The notes beneath the pieces are model-generated. The model had not been told where the DNA came from and made no database searches. It saw only the letters and a list, made by a program, of their open reading frames with translations. The position numbers and the translations under genes are program-made. Below are positions 20,202-28,793 of a DNA stretch of 38,069 bases, piece by piece. How positions within the stretch are numbered: position 1 is the stretch's first letter; every line of letters begins with the position of its first letter. Source of the DNA: Acidovorax sp. GW101-3H11 (lineage in GTDB: Bacteria > Pseudomonadota > Gammaproteobacteria > Burkholderiales > Burkholderiaceae_C); the NCBI RefSeq assembly GCF_001633105.1, contig NZ_LUKZ01000013.1, positions 175,512-213,580 of the forward strand, written 5' to 3'.

Positions 20202-21175
20202 TCTTCGATCTTGGCGAATTCAACAATCTTCTTGTACTTGGCCACTTCGGTGGCCAGGAACTGGTCGATGTTCACGGTGGGGGCGGCCACGGTGGAGCCG
20301 CTGGCTTCCATCTTTTTCTTGAAGTCGGGCGACTGCAGGCTGTCGGCCAGGGCCTTCTTGAGCTTGTCGAACACGGGCTTGGGCAGGTTGGCGGGCGCCA
20401 TCAGCGCAAACCAGGTGCCGATGTCCACGTTCTTGTACTGGGGCGTTTCGGCCAGCGCGGGGATGTCGGGCGTCACGGCCGAGCGTTTGGCCTCGGTGGT
20501 GCCCAGGGCAATCACCTTGCCGCTCTTGATGTGTGGCAGGCCGCTGGAGAGCACGAACACGCCGTATTCGAGGTTGTTGCCCACCAGGTCGTTGGCGAGT
20601 GGCGCCACGCCCCGGTAGGGGATGTGCGTCATGAACAGCTTGCCCTGCTCCTTGACCATCTCGCCCGCCAGGTGCAGCGAGGTGCCCACGCCCGAGCTGC
20701 CGTAGCTGAACTTGCCGGGGTTCTTGGACACCTTCTGCGTGAACTCGGCCAGGGTCTTCACGCCCGTGCCCGTGGAGGCCACCAGCACCAGCGGCTGCGA
20801 GGCAATCAGGCCGATGGCGGTGAAGTCCTTGATGTCGTACTTCACCTTCTTGGTCACCAGCTTGTTGATGGCGATCTCGTTGCTGGCACCCACCAGCAGC
20901 GTGTAGCCATCGGGTGCGCTGCTGGCCACCTTCTGCGCGCCGATGGCACCGCCCGCGCCACCCACGTTCTCGATCACCACCGGCACGCCGAGCTTGAGGC
21001 CCAGCTCGGTGGCCACGGTGCGGGCGGTCAGGTCGGTGCTACCGCCGGGCGGGTAGCCCACGACGATGGTGATGGGTTTGCTGGGGTAGGCGTCCTGCGC
21101 CAGCGCAGGGGCGGCGCCGAGCAGCACCAGGCCGCACAGGAGCGCCACGCGGCGCAGGGGGAGGGTGGGTTGCAT
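20198..21175 (-). CDS. Bug/TctC-type tripartite tricarboxylate transporter substrate-binding protein
   Basis: 325 residues from ATG at 21175. A clear signal peptide (RRVALLCGLVLLGAAPALAQ) is cleaved near residue 27, just before DAYPSKPITIVVGYPPGGSTD, the hallmark opening of Bug proteins. Further family segments include IENVGGAGGAIGAQKVASS, then GKFSYGSSGVGTSLHLAGE and HIPYRGVAPLANDLVGN. These periplasmic proteins bind carboxylates or related solutes; most in this lineage are orphans without their own TctAB membrane subunits, as here. A LysR regulator lies upstream on the same strand and an aspartoacylase-like hydrolase overlaps downstream, forming a likely uptake-plus-hydrolysis unit. Confidence 0.95.
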   Translation of the reverse strand: MQPTLPLRRVALLCGLVLLGAAPALAQDAYPSKPITIVVGYPPGGSTDLTARTVATELGLKLGVPVVIENVGGAGGAIGAQKVASSAPDGYTLLVGASNEIAINKLVTKKVKYDIKDFTAIGLIASQPLVLVASTGTGVKTLAEFTQKVSKNPGKFSYGSSGVGTSLHLAGEMVKEQGKLFMTHIPYRGVAPLANDLVGNNLEYGVFVLSSGLPHIKSGKVIALGTTEAKRSAVTPDIPALAETPQYKNVDIGTWFALMAPANLPKPVFDKLKKALADSLQSPDFKKKMEASGSTVAAPTVNIDQFLATEVAKYKKIVEFAKIEE

Positions 21176-21236
21176 GGGGAGGTCCTCGTCGTGGATCGGG
21201 GTTGTGGCCCGATTGTGCGAAGCCCCAGCCGCTGGC

Positions 21237-21257
21237 CTGGTGCCGAAACAGCACCAG
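21237..21257. promoter_or_regulatory. Candidate LysR-type box upstream of the Bug protein
   Basis: CTGGTGC-N7-GCACCAG is a perfect 7-bp inverted repeat. On the minus strand its core is T-N11-A with dyad symmetry, the standard LysR regulator box. It lies 62 bp upstream of the Bug start codon and 65 bp past the end of the LysR gene. It lacks a U-tract, so a terminator is less likely. Confidence 0.5.
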
Positions 21258-21321
21258 TGTGTGCCAATGCTGCTCGGCGCCCTGATGAAAACCCTGTGCC
21301 CCGCTGGGGGGGCGCTCAGGT

Positions 21322-22218
21322 TCAGCGCTGCGCCAGTGCCTTCCACAGCGCCTCGGCCAGCGGGCCCAGGCGGCGTTTGGGGCGGTACAGGCGCACGTCA
21401 AACCGCACCTCCATGCGCGCATCGCCCGCCAAGGCCATGCGCTGGGCCTGGCAGTCGGCGTGCACCATGGACCAGGGCAGCCAGGCCACGCCCAGGCCTT
21501 TTTGCACGTATTCGTAGTGCGCGTCGGCCGAGTCGCATTCCACCACCCGCTGCAGCCGGGGCGCGTGCGGGTTCTGGGCCAGGTGGTCTTCCACCAGGCG
21601 GCCCAGCGCCAGCTGCGGGGCGTAGGCCAGGTAGGGCACGCGCGTGGCGTCGGGCCCGAAGCGGTGCAGCGCCTGCCCCTGCGCGGTGGCGCGCGAAACG
21701 GGCACCAGCCGGTCCGAGGCCACGGTGACATGCATGAACTGGCGCGCATCCAGGCGCACGGCGAGTGTGGGGTGGTGGTAGACGAGGGAGAAGTCGGCCT
21801 CGCTGCGCTCCAGCATGGCCACGGTGTCGGCCAGCGCCCGGGTGCGGATGCACAGCTCGCCGCCCTGCAGGATGGGCTGCAGGAGCACCAGCCAGTCGGC
21901 CACCACGGTGCGTGCCAGCGTGCGGCCCGTGGCCAGGGTCACGGTGCGGGCCTGGCGCCCGGCCAGGCTTTGCAGCTCCTCGTGCGACTGCGTGAGGTTG
22001 CGCACCATCTGCCCGGCGGTGTCCAGAAAACTCTGCCCGGCAGGCGTGAGGGTGACGGGCCCCCCGCCCCGCTCCACCAGCGGCGTGCCTGCCCAGGCCT
22101 CCAGCGCACGGATGCGGCGGCCAAAGGCGGGGTGGGTCACATGCCGCAGCTCGGCGGCGCGGGTGAAGCTGCGCTCCTGCGCCAGCACGATGAAGTCCTC
22201 CAGCCACTTGAGCTGCAT
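21322..22218 (-). CDS. LysR family transcriptional regulator
   Basis: 298 residues from ATG at 22218. The N-terminal winged helix is standard: MQLKWLEDFIVLAQERSFTR, then AAELRHVTHPAFGRRIRALE and TPLVERGGGPVTLTPAG. The remainder is the two-lobed effector domain (about 90-290). It lies directly upstream of the Bug binding protein on the same strand, not divergent as is more usual for LysR pairs, with a good LysR-box candidate between them. It probably controls the Bug/aspartoacylase pair in response to their substrate. The open frame upstream of this ATG is antisense or out of phase with pyrF and is ignored. Confidence 0.93.
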   Translation of the reverse strand: MQLKWLEDFIVLAQERSFTRAAELRHVTHPAFGRRIRALEAWAGTPLVERGGGPVTLTPAGQSFLDTAGQMVRNLTQSHEELQSLAGRQARTVTLATGRTLARTVVADWLVLLQPILQGGELCIRTRALADTVAMLERSEADFSLVYHHPTLAVRLDARQFMHVTVASDRLVPVSRATAQGQALHRFGPDATRVPYLAYAPQLALGRLVEDHLAQNPHAPRLQRVVECDSADAHYEYVQKGLGVAWLPWSMVHADCQAQRMALAGDARMEVRFDVRLYRPKRRLGPLAEALWKALAQR

Positions 22219-22268
22219 GGGCGTGTGGTGCTGGCTGCGGGGGGCTGGGAGGACGGTGCGTGGGGGCT

Positions 22269-23096
22269 CTAGCGGCTGCGCGAGGCTTCGAGCACCGCGC
22301 GGGTGTGCTGGGCGGCGGTGCGTGCGGCAGCCGCAAAGTCCGCACCCGGGGAGGCATACAACACGGCGCGCGAGGAGTTCACGATGATGGGGCCGTCGTT
22401 GCGCAGCCCAGCACGCACCGTGGCGGCCGCGTCGCCCCCCTGGGCGCCCACGCCGGGGATCAGCAGGGGCAGCGTGGGGGCGATGGCGCGCACGCGTTCG
22501 ATCTCCTGCGGGTAGGTCGCGCCCACCACCAGGCCGAGCTGGCCGTTCTTGTTCCAGGGGCCTTGCGCCAGGCGCGCCACATGTTCGTACATCAGCGGCT
22601 GGCCGTCGATGCTGGCCAGGCGCTGGTTCTGCAGGTCGTCGCCGCCCGGGTTGGAGGTGCGGCACAGCAGGAAGGCGCCCTTGCCGTGGTAAGCCAGGTA
22701 GGGTTCGATGGAGTCGAAGCCCATGAAGGGCGACAGCGTGACGGCATCGGCGCCATAGCGCTCGAAGGCTTCCTTGGCGTATTGCTCGGCGGTGGAGCCA
22801 ATGTCGCCGCGTTTGGCATCCAGGATCACCGGCACCTGGGGCGCATTGGCGCGCATGTGCTGCATCAGGCGCTCCAGCTGGTCTTCTGCGCTGTGGGCGG
22901 CAAAGTAGGCGATCTGGGGCTTGAAGGCGCAGACCAGGTCGGCCGTGGCGTCCACGATGGCGGCGCAAAAGTCATAGATCTTGCGCGGGTCGCCCTGCAT
23001 GCCCGCAGGGAAGCGGGTGGGTTCGGGGTCCAGGCCCACGCACAGCAGGGAGTTGTTCTGCGCCGTGGCGCCGCGCAGCATGTCGGTGAAGTTCAT
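22269..23096 (-). CDS. pyrF: Orotidine 5'-phosphate decarboxylase (type 2)
   Basis: 275 residues, the length of the type 2 PyrF subfamily found in betaproteobacteria and actinobacteria. It catalyses the final step of UMP synthesis, OMP to UMP plus CO2. The catalytic motif [18 protein letters not shown] carries Asp93, Lys95 and Asp98. The opening [10 protein letters not shown] and the late phosphate-binding loop [10 protein letters not shown] are also present. ATG 23096 is immediately before the conserved N-terminus (NFTDMLRGA). It is cytoplasmic and stands as a single gene on the minus strand, upstream of the LysR gene by 50 bp. Confidence 0.97.
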   Translation of the reverse strand: MNFTDMLRGATAQNNSLLCVGLDPEPTRFPAGMQGDPRKIYDFCAAIVDATADLVCAFKPQIAYFAAHSAEDQLERLMQHMRANAPQVPVILDAKRGDIGSTAEQYAKEAFERYGADAVTLSPFMGFDSIEPYLAYHGKGAFLLCRTSNPGGDDLQNQRLASIDGQPLMYEHVARLAQGPWNKNGQLGLVVGATYPQEIERVRAIAPTLPLLIPGVGAQGGDAAATVRAGLRNDGPIIVNSSRAVLYASPGADFAAAARTAAQHTRAVLEASRSR

Positions 23097-23199
23097 GGGG
23101 CGTGATTTTAGTGGGCCGCCCCCGGCGCATCTCCTGCGGGTCGCCATGGGGGCGTGTAGCCGTCGTGCCGATGGCGAGGTGCAGAGATCCTGCGGGCGT

Positions 23200-23226
23200 A
23201 AAAAAAGGCCGTCGAGACGGCCTTTT
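23200..23226 (-). terminator. Intrinsic terminator of the FlgO-like lipoprotein operon
   Basis: AAAAGGCCGTC and GACGGCCTTTT pair perfectly around a 2-nt loop. Read on the minus strand the stem ends in seven T residues. It lies 46 bp past the FlgO-like stop and separates that operon from pyrF. Confidence 0.93.
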
Positions 23227-23271
23227 GTATTTGCAGACAGAGGAGAGGAGTCTGCGGGCGCAGCCAGCGGC

Positions 23272-23829
23272 TCAGCGTGGCACAGCCAGCAGGCGTTGCA
23301 CGTCGCGGTCGTTGGGCAGCGCGTAGTCGTGGCCGCGCACGATGCGGCTGTCTTCGGTGCGCACCAGCTTCAGGCTCACGTAGGTGTAGTTGGCGGCGGC
23401 CGAGTAGGTGCCCACCAGCACCATCGAGGCGTTGTGGTTGCGGGCAATGTCCTTGATCTCGCGCGACAGCAGCAGCTCGCCCTGGCCTTCGCGCACGAAC
23501 ACGTCGCCGCGCAGCTTGATTTCCTTCACGTTGAAACCGCTGGCAGCCATGCTCGTGGCGTACTGCTCGGACAGCGTGCGGCCCAGGGGGGCAGCGCGGC
23601 TCAGGTCGTTGACGTTGACCACGGTGGCCACGAGCACCGGGCCTGCGCCCAGGGCGTTCATGTCAAAGCCGGTGGTCAGCTTGGTGACGGCGTCGCGGCT
23701 GGTCTGGATGAACTGGCTGCTGGCGGCTTCCTGGTAGGTGGGCTCGACGCGCACCGGCGCGGAGTTGTTGGCGCAACCGGCCAGCACCGCGCCAGCCAGC
23801 ACCGTCAAAAGAAGTGCGGGGGTTTTCAT
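23272..23829 (-). CDS. FlgO-family outer-membrane lipoprotein
   Basis: 185 residues. Signal peptide II with lipobox VLAGC (Cys19) predicts a lipid-anchored protein; residues after Cys (ANNS) allow outer-membrane sorting. The body resembles the FlgO domain: a helix-strand pattern with [20 protein letters not shown], then [20 protein letters not shown] and [20 protein letters not shown]. In Vibrio, FlgO helps anchor the flagellar basal body in the outer membrane, but FlgO-like domains also occur away from flagellar genes. None are in this window, so a flagellar role is not shown. The start overlaps the stop of the upstream lipoprotein gene by 4 bp (ATGA), and a strong terminator follows. Confidence 0.85.
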   Translation of the reverse strand: MKTPALLLTVLAGAVLAGCANNSAPVRVEPTYQEAASSQFIQTSRDAVTKLTTGFDMNALGAGPVLVATVVNVNDLSRAAPLGRTLSEQYATSMAASGFNVKEIKLRGDVFVREGQGELLLSREIKDIARNHNASMVLVGTYSAAANYTYVSLKLVRTEDSRIVRGHDYALPNDRDVQRLLAVPR

Positions 23830-24512
23830 TGCGAGACAACCTTCATGTTGACGTTCTTGTACGAGGGGCGCGTGAACAGCGGGGTGTCAGCGTTTTCCAG
23901 GTAGTACACGTCGGTCTTGCGGGCCAGGTACTGGCCACCGCGCGTGACGGTGGTGGTCAGGATCAGCTCGGTGTTGGTGGGGCCACCCGAGTTGATGCTG
24001 TTGGCGTAGTCGGCGGCGATTGTCAGGCCCAGGGCTGCGGCCATCTGGGCATCGACGTGCTGGTGGCGCAGGCCGTGCGCAGCAAACAGGCCCGCAGCCA
24101 ACATGGTGAACTGGCCAGGAATGAAGTGGGGGCGGTCACTGTTGTGGCGCACGACCTGGATGCCGTAGGAGACGTCTAGCGCCTGGCCGGGGCTTTGTTG
24201 CACCACGGCACCGTTCTGGACCAGCTTGGTGATCAGGAACTCGCGGAACGCGGTTTCAAACTGTGTGGGATTGGCGGGCAGCGACACATGCATCGGGGTG
24301 CCTGGGGCCACACCGGCCTTGTCCAGGGTGCCCAGCGTCTGGCCGACCACATCACGCGACACCAGGTCCCAGTGGCCTGCGGAGCGGACCTTGGGTTGCG
24401 AGGTGTATTCAAAATTTTCCGCAACGGGAATGGGCGCTTTCTGTGCGCACCCCACCAAGGTTGCTACAGCGCCAGCCAGAACGGCCAAGCTGATTGCCTT
24501 TGAAAACGACAT
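23826..24512 (-). CDS. Lipoprotein of unknown function paired with the FlgO-like protein
   Basis: 228 residues from ATG at 24512 with TAGGAGGG upstream. The signal peptide ends in LVGC (Cys22), so it is a predicted lipoprotein. The mature part has an alpha/beta segment (FETAFREFLITKLVQNGAVV) resembling the helix-strand of FlgO-like or CsgG-like periplasmic proteins. A hydrophobic stretch (FTMLAAGLFAAHGL) follows, then strands TNTELILTTTVTRGGQYLAR. I do not recognise a named family. It is the first gene of a two-gene operon with the FlgO-like lipoprotein (4-bp overlap), and the two probably act in the same envelope complex. The upstream region is noticeably AT-rich compared with the rest of the window. 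Confidence 0.8.
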   Translation of the reverse strand: MSFSKAISLAVLAGAVATLVGCAQKAPIPVAENFEYTSQPKVRSAGHWDLVSRDVVGQTLGTLDKAGVAPGTPMHVSLPANPTQFETAFREFLITKLVQNGAVVQQSPGQALDVSYGIQVVRHNSDRPHFIPGQFTMLAAGLFAAHGLRHQHVDAQMAAALGLTIAADYANSINSGGPTNTELILTTTVTRGGQYLARKTDVYYLENADTPLFTRPSYKNVNMKVVSQ

Positions 24513-24571
24513 GATTCCCTCCTACGGACTAGATTTGCGAGGATCTGGACAGATACAGCCCGCACGATTGA

Positions 24572-24600
24572 AAAATAATTCTGGGCGGGTTCCTCAACAA
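24572..24600 (-). promoter_or_regulatory. Possible sigma-70 promoter of the lipoprotein operon
   Basis: Read on the minus strand: TTGTTG, a 17-bp spacer, TATTTT, in an AT-rich stretch about 60 bp before the start codon. It is the best pair seen in the roughly 200-bp gap to pgk; the match to consensus is moderate. Confidence 0.35.
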
Positions 24601-24673
24601 AAACAAGAAAAAATTACGCTAACTGCGCTCCGCCGTACACAGTTCGTTGTTTTTGGTCACAGTTGTGTGTTGC

Positions 24674-24713
24674 TGCAAGGCAAGCAGGGCCAAATAGCCC
24701 GGTTTGCCTTGCA
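24674..24713 (-). terminator. Hairpin after pgk, possible terminator
   Basis: TGCAAGGCAA and TTGCCTTGCA are exact 10-bp complements, and GGGC/GCCC extend the stem inside. It begins 5 bp past the pgk stop. No T-run follows on the minus strand, so it may be an mRNA-end stabiliser or a Rho-assisted site rather than a classical terminator. Confidence 0.5.
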
Positions 24714-24718
24714 TTTGC

Positions 24719-25918
24719 TTACACGGCGGCGGCGGCGCGCTGCTCCAGGATGTCGAAAGCGGGCAGTTTTTTGCCTTCCAGCACCTCCAGGAAGGCGCCG
24801 CCGCCGGTCGAGATGTAACCCACCTGTTTCTCGATGCCGTACTTGGCGATGGCGGCCAGCGTGTCGCCGCCCCCCGCAATGCTGAACGCGGGCGACTCGG
24901 CAATGGCTGCGGCCAAGGCGCGGGTGCCGTTTTCGAACGCGGCGAACTCGAACACGCCCACAGGGCCGTTCCAGACGATGGTGCCTGCCGACTTGAGCTG
25001 GGCGGCCAGGCGCGCGGCGGTGTCGGGGCCGATGTCCAGGATCAGGTCGTCAGGCGCCACATCGGTGGCTGCCTTCACGGTGGCGGGGGCATCCGCAGCA
25101 AAGGCCTTGGCCACGACCACGTCGGTGGGGATCGGCACTTCGGCGCCCCGGGCCTTCATTGCGGCCATCACCGACTTGGCAGCGTCCAGCAGGTCGGGTT
25201 CGGCCAGGCTTTTGCCAATGGGCAGGCCTGCGGCCAGCATGAAGGTGTTGGCAATGCCGCCGCCTACGATGAGCTGGTCCACCTTGTCGGCCAGGCTTTG
25301 CAGGATGGTGAGCTTGGTGGACACCTTGGAGCCCGCCACGATGGCGGCCAGCGGGCGCTGGGGCTGGGCCAGGGCCTTGGTCAGGGCGTCGATCTCGGCC
25401 GACAGCAGCGGGCCCGCGCAGGCCACGGGCGCAAACTGGGCGATGCCGTAGGTCGTGCCTTCGGCGCGGTGGGCGGTGCCGAACGCGTCGTTCACGAAGA
25501 TGTCGCACAGCGCGGCCAGCTTGCGCGCCAGTTCGTCCTTGTTCTTCTTTTCGCCCACGTTCAGGCGGCAGTTTTCCAGCAGCACCACCTGGCCAGGGGC
25601 CACGGTGACGCCATCCACCCAGTTCGCCACCAGCGGCACATCGCGGCCCAGCAGCTCGGACAGACGCTGGGCCACGGGGGCCAGGGAATCCTCAGGCTTG
25701 AATTCGCCTTCGGTCGGGCGGCCCAGGTGGCTGGTGACCATCACGGCGGCACCGGCATCCAGCGCCATGCGGATGCAGGGGATCGAGGCGCGGATGCGGG
25801 TGTCTTCGGTGATCTGGCCTGCGTCATCCTGCGGGACGTTCATGTCCGCACGGATGAAGACGCGCTGGCCTTGGGCCTTGCCTTGGGCGCACAGATCGGA
25901 AAAGCGGAGGATGTTCAT
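24719..25918 (-). CDS. pgk: Phosphoglycerate kinase
   Basis: 399 residues, full length. This is the glycolytic/gluconeogenic enzyme that transfers phosphate between 1,3-bisphosphoglycerate and ADP. Conserved segments run in order: [14 protein letters not shown], then [72 protein letters not shown] and the nucleotide loop [14 protein letters not shown] 25918 matches the family N-terminus (MNILRFSDL), though no clear Shine-Dalgarno sequence precedes it. It stands apart from other glycolytic genes in this window, with a repeat-rich 178-bp gap upstream and a stable hairpin downstream. Confidence 0.98.
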   Translation of the reverse strand: MNILRFSDLCAQGKAQGQRVFIRADMNVPQDDAGQITEDTRIRASIPCIRMALDAGAAVMVTSHLGRPTEGEFKPEDSLAPVAQRLSELLGRDVPLVANWVDGVTVAPGQVVLLENCRLNVGEKKNKDELARKLAALCDIFVNDAFGTAHRAEGTTYGIAQFAPVACAGPLLSAEIDALTKALAQPQRPLAAIVAGSKVSTKLTILQSLADKVDQLIVGGGIANTFMLAAGLPIGKSLAEPDLLDAAKSVMAAMKARGAEVPIPTDVVVAKAFAADAPATVKAATDVAPDDLILDIGPDTAARLAAQLKSAGTIVWNGPVGVFEFAAFENGTRALAAAIAESPAFSIAGGGDTLAAIAKYGIEKQVGYISTGGGAFLEVLEGKKLPAFDILEQRAAAAV

Positions 25919-26010
25919 AGCAGAGGTGTAAAGAGGAAGGAGGGCTCGCGGCGGCCATTTTAGTAACCGCGGTAGAGGGCGCCCTTCTCTTCTCTTCTGT
26001 CTGTGCCAGT

Positions 26011-26077
26011 GCACCCGTGGAACTGGCTGTGCCAGGCCACCGGGTGCGTCCCCCTTGGGGGGATGGCGCCGAAGGCG
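26011..26077. repeat. Intergenic cluster of inverted repeats upstream of pgk
   Basis: Three small hairpins in a row: GCACCCGTGG with CCACCGGGTGC (one extra base), CCCCC-TT-GGGGG, and GCGCC-GAA-GGCG. The last two resemble a GC-rich intergenic repeat common in Burkholderiales. The cluster ends 20 bp past the azlD stop and could act as a transcription end for the def-azlD string. Confidence 0.5.
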
Positions 26078-26096
26078 ACTCAGGGCGAACCTATTC

Positions 26097-26435
26097 TTAC
26101 CAGCCCCAACCTATGTGCAGCGGCAGGTACACCGCCATGCCCACCAGGATCGTGCCCAGGATGCCCCGGCGCCAGAAATAGTAGGCGCTGGCGCACACCA
26201 CAGCGGGCAGACGGGCGTCCATGAAGGTGTCGATGAGTTCGCCCTGGGTCATGAGGATCTCGGGCGCGATCACGGCGGTGAGGGCGGCCAGGGGGGCGTA
26301 CTTGAGCCCGCGCTTGAGCCAGCCGGGCAGCGGCAGCTCGCGCTCGGGGATCATGAAGAAGGAGCGCGACACCACGGTGATGACCGCCAGGCCCACGATG
26401 GCCAGCACCGGTTCGATCCAGGATCCGTTCATCAT
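26097..26435 (-). CDS. azlD: AzlD-type branched-chain amino-acid transport subunit
   Basis: 112 residues, almost wholly hydrophobic, with four helices. It matches the small AzlD partner of the AzlCD (LIV-E) branched-chain amino-acid exporter: [20 protein letters not shown], then [20 protein letters not shown] and the terminal [16 protein letters not shown]. The start overlaps the azlC stop (ATGATG at 26435-26430); ATG 26432 is an equally possible start. With AzlC it would form an inner-membrane exporter for leucine-type amino acids or similar compounds; substrate specificity is inferred from the family only. Confidence 0.9.
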   Translation of the reverse strand: MMNGSWIEPVLAIVGLAVITVVSRSFFMIPERELPLPGWLKRGLKYAPLAALTAVIAPEILMTQGELIDTFMDARLPAVVCASAYYFWRRGILGTILVGMAVYLPLHIGWGW

Positions 26436-27256
26436 GGATGGCGCTCCTCGCGCAGCGGCACCACATCGCCCGCCGCGACATGCTCGCGTTCTTCGGGTGG
26501 CATCACGCTGTCGGCGGGCACCAGCAGCAGCTCGGGCTTGTGGCGGCGGCGGTCCACTGCCTCCATCAGCAGCCCGGCGGCCACGGCGGCGGCCAGGGCG
26601 ACCAGGATGTTGAGCTTGAGCGGCAGCGCAAACGCGGCAATCGCCGCCGTGGCCGCCACGCCCGTGGCCAGCCAGGTGGCCCGGTCGAACAGCAGCGACA
26701 GCAGCACGCCCAAGAGCGCCAGCACCCCGGCAAACCCCAGCCCCCAGGACAGGGGCACGGCATTGGCCAGCAAAATGCCTGCGATGGACGGCACCTGCCA
26801 GGCCAGCCAGTTGGTGCTGGCGGCGCCCCAGAAATATGGCACCTGCTCGGGCGCGGGGCGGGGCTCGGGGAACCGCTTCATGAACGCCACGTAGATCACG
26901 TCGCCGCTGAAGTACCCCAGCGCCAGCCGCTGGCGCAGCGGCAGGTGGGCGAAGTAGCTGCGCCACATGCTGCTGAAGATCACAAAACGCAGGTTCACAC
27001 AGGAGGCAGTGAGCCAGATGACCCACAGCGGCGCGCCCACGGACAGCAGCGGGATGACCGCCAGCTGCGCGCTGCCCGCATACACCAGCAGCGACATGAA
27101 CACCGCCATGCCCACCGGCATGCCGCTCTTGACCATGGCCACGCCCGTGACCAAACCCCAGGCGGCAATGCCCAGCGAGGTGCCCGCCATGTCGGTGGCG
27201 GCGAGCCGGAACGAAGGGTGGCGCACGGTGCTGCGCAGGGAGGCGAGCACGCTCAT
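26432..27256 (-). CDS. azlC: AzlC family branched-chain amino-acid exporter subunit
   Basis: 274 residues, a multi-helix inner-membrane protein of the AzlC family. Family segments include [20 protein letters not shown], then [17 protein letters not shown] and [21 protein letters not shown]. It works with AzlD in export of branched-chain amino acids and analogues. The C-terminus extends about 40 residues past the last helix as a charged cytoplasmic tail ([19 protein letters not shown]). Its ATG overlaps the fmt stop by 4 bp (ATGA at 27256-27253), and its own stop overlaps azlD, so fmt-azlC-azlD are translationally coupled. Confidence 0.93.
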   Translation of the reverse strand: MSVLASLRSTVRHPSFRLAATDMAGTSLGIAAWGLVTGVAMVKSGMPVGMAVFMSLLVYAGSAQLAVIPLLSVGAPLWVIWLTASCVNLRFVIFSSMWRSYFAHLPLRQRLALGYFSGDVIYVAFMKRFPEPRPAPEQVPYFWGAASTNWLAWQVPSIAGILLANAVPLSWGLGFAGVLALLGVLLSLLFDRATWLATGVAATAAIAAFALPLKLNILVALAAAVAAGLLMEAVDRRRHKPELLLVPADSVMPPEEREHVAAGDVVPLREERHP

Positions 27257-28227
27257 GCGGCGGGGGCGCCCAGCACCATGCCGGGCTGCAGATCGAAGCC
27301 GCGCAGGAAATCGGCCGCAGGCAGCCGTTTGCCCCCCGCGCGCTGCAGTGTGGTCAGGCGCAGCACCGTGCCCGCGCCACAGGCCACCAGCACACCGGTG
27401 TCATTTGCAGACAAAACAAGGCCTTTGCGCGTGTCTGCATTGCCTTTATTGCTATCAATAACATAGCTCCATATCTTGATGGTCTCGCCGCTGCACTCGG
27501 TGCTGGCGCCCGGAAACGGGTCGAACGCGCGGATGCGCTGGCCGATCACGGTGGCGGGTAGCGACCAGTCGATGCTGCTTTCGGCCTTCTCGATCTTGTG
27601 GGCGTAGGTGATGCCTTCGGCGGGCTGGGGCACAGGCTGCAGGCCGCCGCAGGCCGCCAGCTCCAGCGCTTCCACGATCATGCGGCCGCCCAGCAGGGCC
27701 AGCCGGTCGTGCAGTGCGGCCGTGGTGTCGTCGGCGGTGATGGCCAGGCGCTCGGTGAGCAGCATGTCGCCGGTGTCCAGCCCGGCGTCCATCTGCATGA
27801 TGGTGACGCCGGTGTCGGCGTCGCCTGCCTCGATGGCGCGGTGGATGGGGGCCGCGCCGCGCCAGCGTGGCAGCAGGCTGGCGTGGATGTTTAGGCAGCC
27901 CAGGCGCGGCATGTCCAGGGTCCACTGCGGCAGGATCAGCCCGTAGGCGGCCACGACCATCACATCGGCCTGGGCGGCCTGCAGCGCGTCGCGCGCGGCG
28001 GCAGCGTCTTCGGGGTATTTGCCGTCCAGGCGCAGGCTGCGTGGTTGTGCGACGGGAATACCGTGGTCCAGCGCACATTGTTTGACGGGCGACGCCTGCA
28101 ACTTCATGCCCCGGCCCGCCGGGCGGTCAGGCTGGGTGAGCACCAGCGGGACGGTGAAACCCGCAGCCAGCAGCCGCTCCAGCGCCACGCGGGCAAATTC
28201 GGGGGTACCGGCAAAAATGACTCTCAT
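27253..28227 (-). CDS. fmt: Methionyl-tRNA formyltransferase
   Basis: 324 residues from ATG at 28227, which gives the family N-terminus [20 protein letters not shown]; an ATG four codons upstream (28239) is the alternative, and neither has a good ribosome site. The enzyme formylates initiator Met-tRNA using 10-formyl-THF. The catalytic domain shows [22 protein letters not shown] and the [12 protein letters not shown] loop; the C-terminal OB-fold follows. Residues of about 252-276 ([20 protein letters not shown] region) are encoded by antisense reading of repeat copy 5 and replace a variable linker of similar length in E. coli Fmt. Active-site residues lie outside it, so the gene is probably functional. 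It is coupled to azlC downstream. Confidence 0.97.
   Translation of the reverse strand: MRVIFAGTPEFARVALERLLAAGFTVPLVLTQPDRPAGRGMKLQASPVKQCALDHGIPVAQPRSLRLDGKYPEDAAAARDALQAAQADVMVVAAYGLILPQWTLDMPRLGCLNIHASLLPRWRGAAPIHRAIEAGDADTGVTIMQMDAGLDTGDMLLTERLAITADDTTAALHDRLALLGGRMIVEALELAACGGLQPVPQPAEGITYAHKIEKAESSIDWSLPATVIGQRIRAFDPFPGASTECSGETIKIWSYVIDSNKGNADTRKGLVLSANDTGVLVACGAGTVLRLTTLQRAGGKRLPAADFLRGFDLQPGMVLGAPAA
27401..27472 (+). repeat. Dispersed repeat, copy 5, inside the fmt coding sequence
   Basis: GACAAAACAAGGCCTTTGCGC, then TGCATTGCCTTTATTGCTAT, then CAATAACATAGC. The second half is nearly identical to copy 4 (CTATCAATAACATAGC is shared exactly). It is the only copy wholly inside a gene. 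It keeps the fmt frame open on the opposite strand. Confidence 0.75.
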
Positions 28228-28274
28228 GGATGGCTGCATGCGGGTGTCTGGGGAGCGTTCAATTGCGCAACCGC

Positions 28275-28793
28275 TCAGTCGCGCGCATTGTCGAAATGGG
28301 GGGCTTCGTCGGTGAACAGCACCTGCCGCACCACGCCCTGGCGGTCCAGGTGCACATGGGCCAAGCGCAGGTCGGAGTTCTGGCGGAAGCGGTAGGCCCA
28401 GATGTCGCCATCAAACCGCGCCACGCGTTCCACCCGCAAGGGGGCGCCAAAGCTGCGTTGTACATCGGTGGTGGTCCAGGTGCCCAGCGGAAGGTTCTCG
28501 AACCTTGCCTGGGTCAGCACCTGTTCGTTGCGCAGCAGTCGGCCGCTGGCGTCAAAGTCGAGGGCGTGGGCCTCAAAGCCTGCGGGCAGTTCGGAATAGA
28601 GCCACCGCTCGCCCTGCGCCAGCGCAAAGGTCGCGCTGGGCGGGCCCAGGCGGGCCAGCACTTCGGCACGCAGTGCGCCGGGCTGCTCGCGGGCAGGCAG
28701 CGCACAACCCGCAAGATGGATGAGCAGCGCCCCGAGCGCTGCCCGCGCCAGCACTCCGCCGCCCCGCAAGGCGCAGAGCGCTGATGGCCTCAC
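28275..28793 (-). CDS. Lipoprotein with BamE/SmpA-like domain
   Basis: 172 residues from GTG at 28793, which overlaps the def stop (GTGA), so it is coupled to def. A hydrophobic signal with lipobox LAGC (Cys30) predicts a lipoprotein. The mature region [18 protein letters not shown], followed by [10 protein letters not shown] and repeated strand segments, resembles the small BamE/SmpA fold (a turn of the type VLARLGPP is typical), and a second similar unit may start at [15 protein letters not shown]. It is not the canonical BamE by context. It sits between the two N-formylmethionine genes def and fmt, 47 bp upstream of fmt. Function is unknown, probably at the envelope. Confidence 0.82.
   Translation of the reverse strand: MRPSALCALRGGGVLARAALGALLIHLAGCALPAREQPGALRAEVLARLGPPSATFALAQGERWLYSELPAGFEAHALDFDASGRLLRNEQVLTQARFENLPLGTWTTTDVQRSFGAPLRVERVARFDGDIWAYRFRQNSDLRLAHVHLDRQGVVRQVLFTDEAPHFDNARD

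Noticed and set aside
21237..21257. Intrinsic terminator of the LysR gene
   Set aside because: The 7-bp stem has no U-tract on the minus strand, and its T-N11-A core and position fit an operator better.
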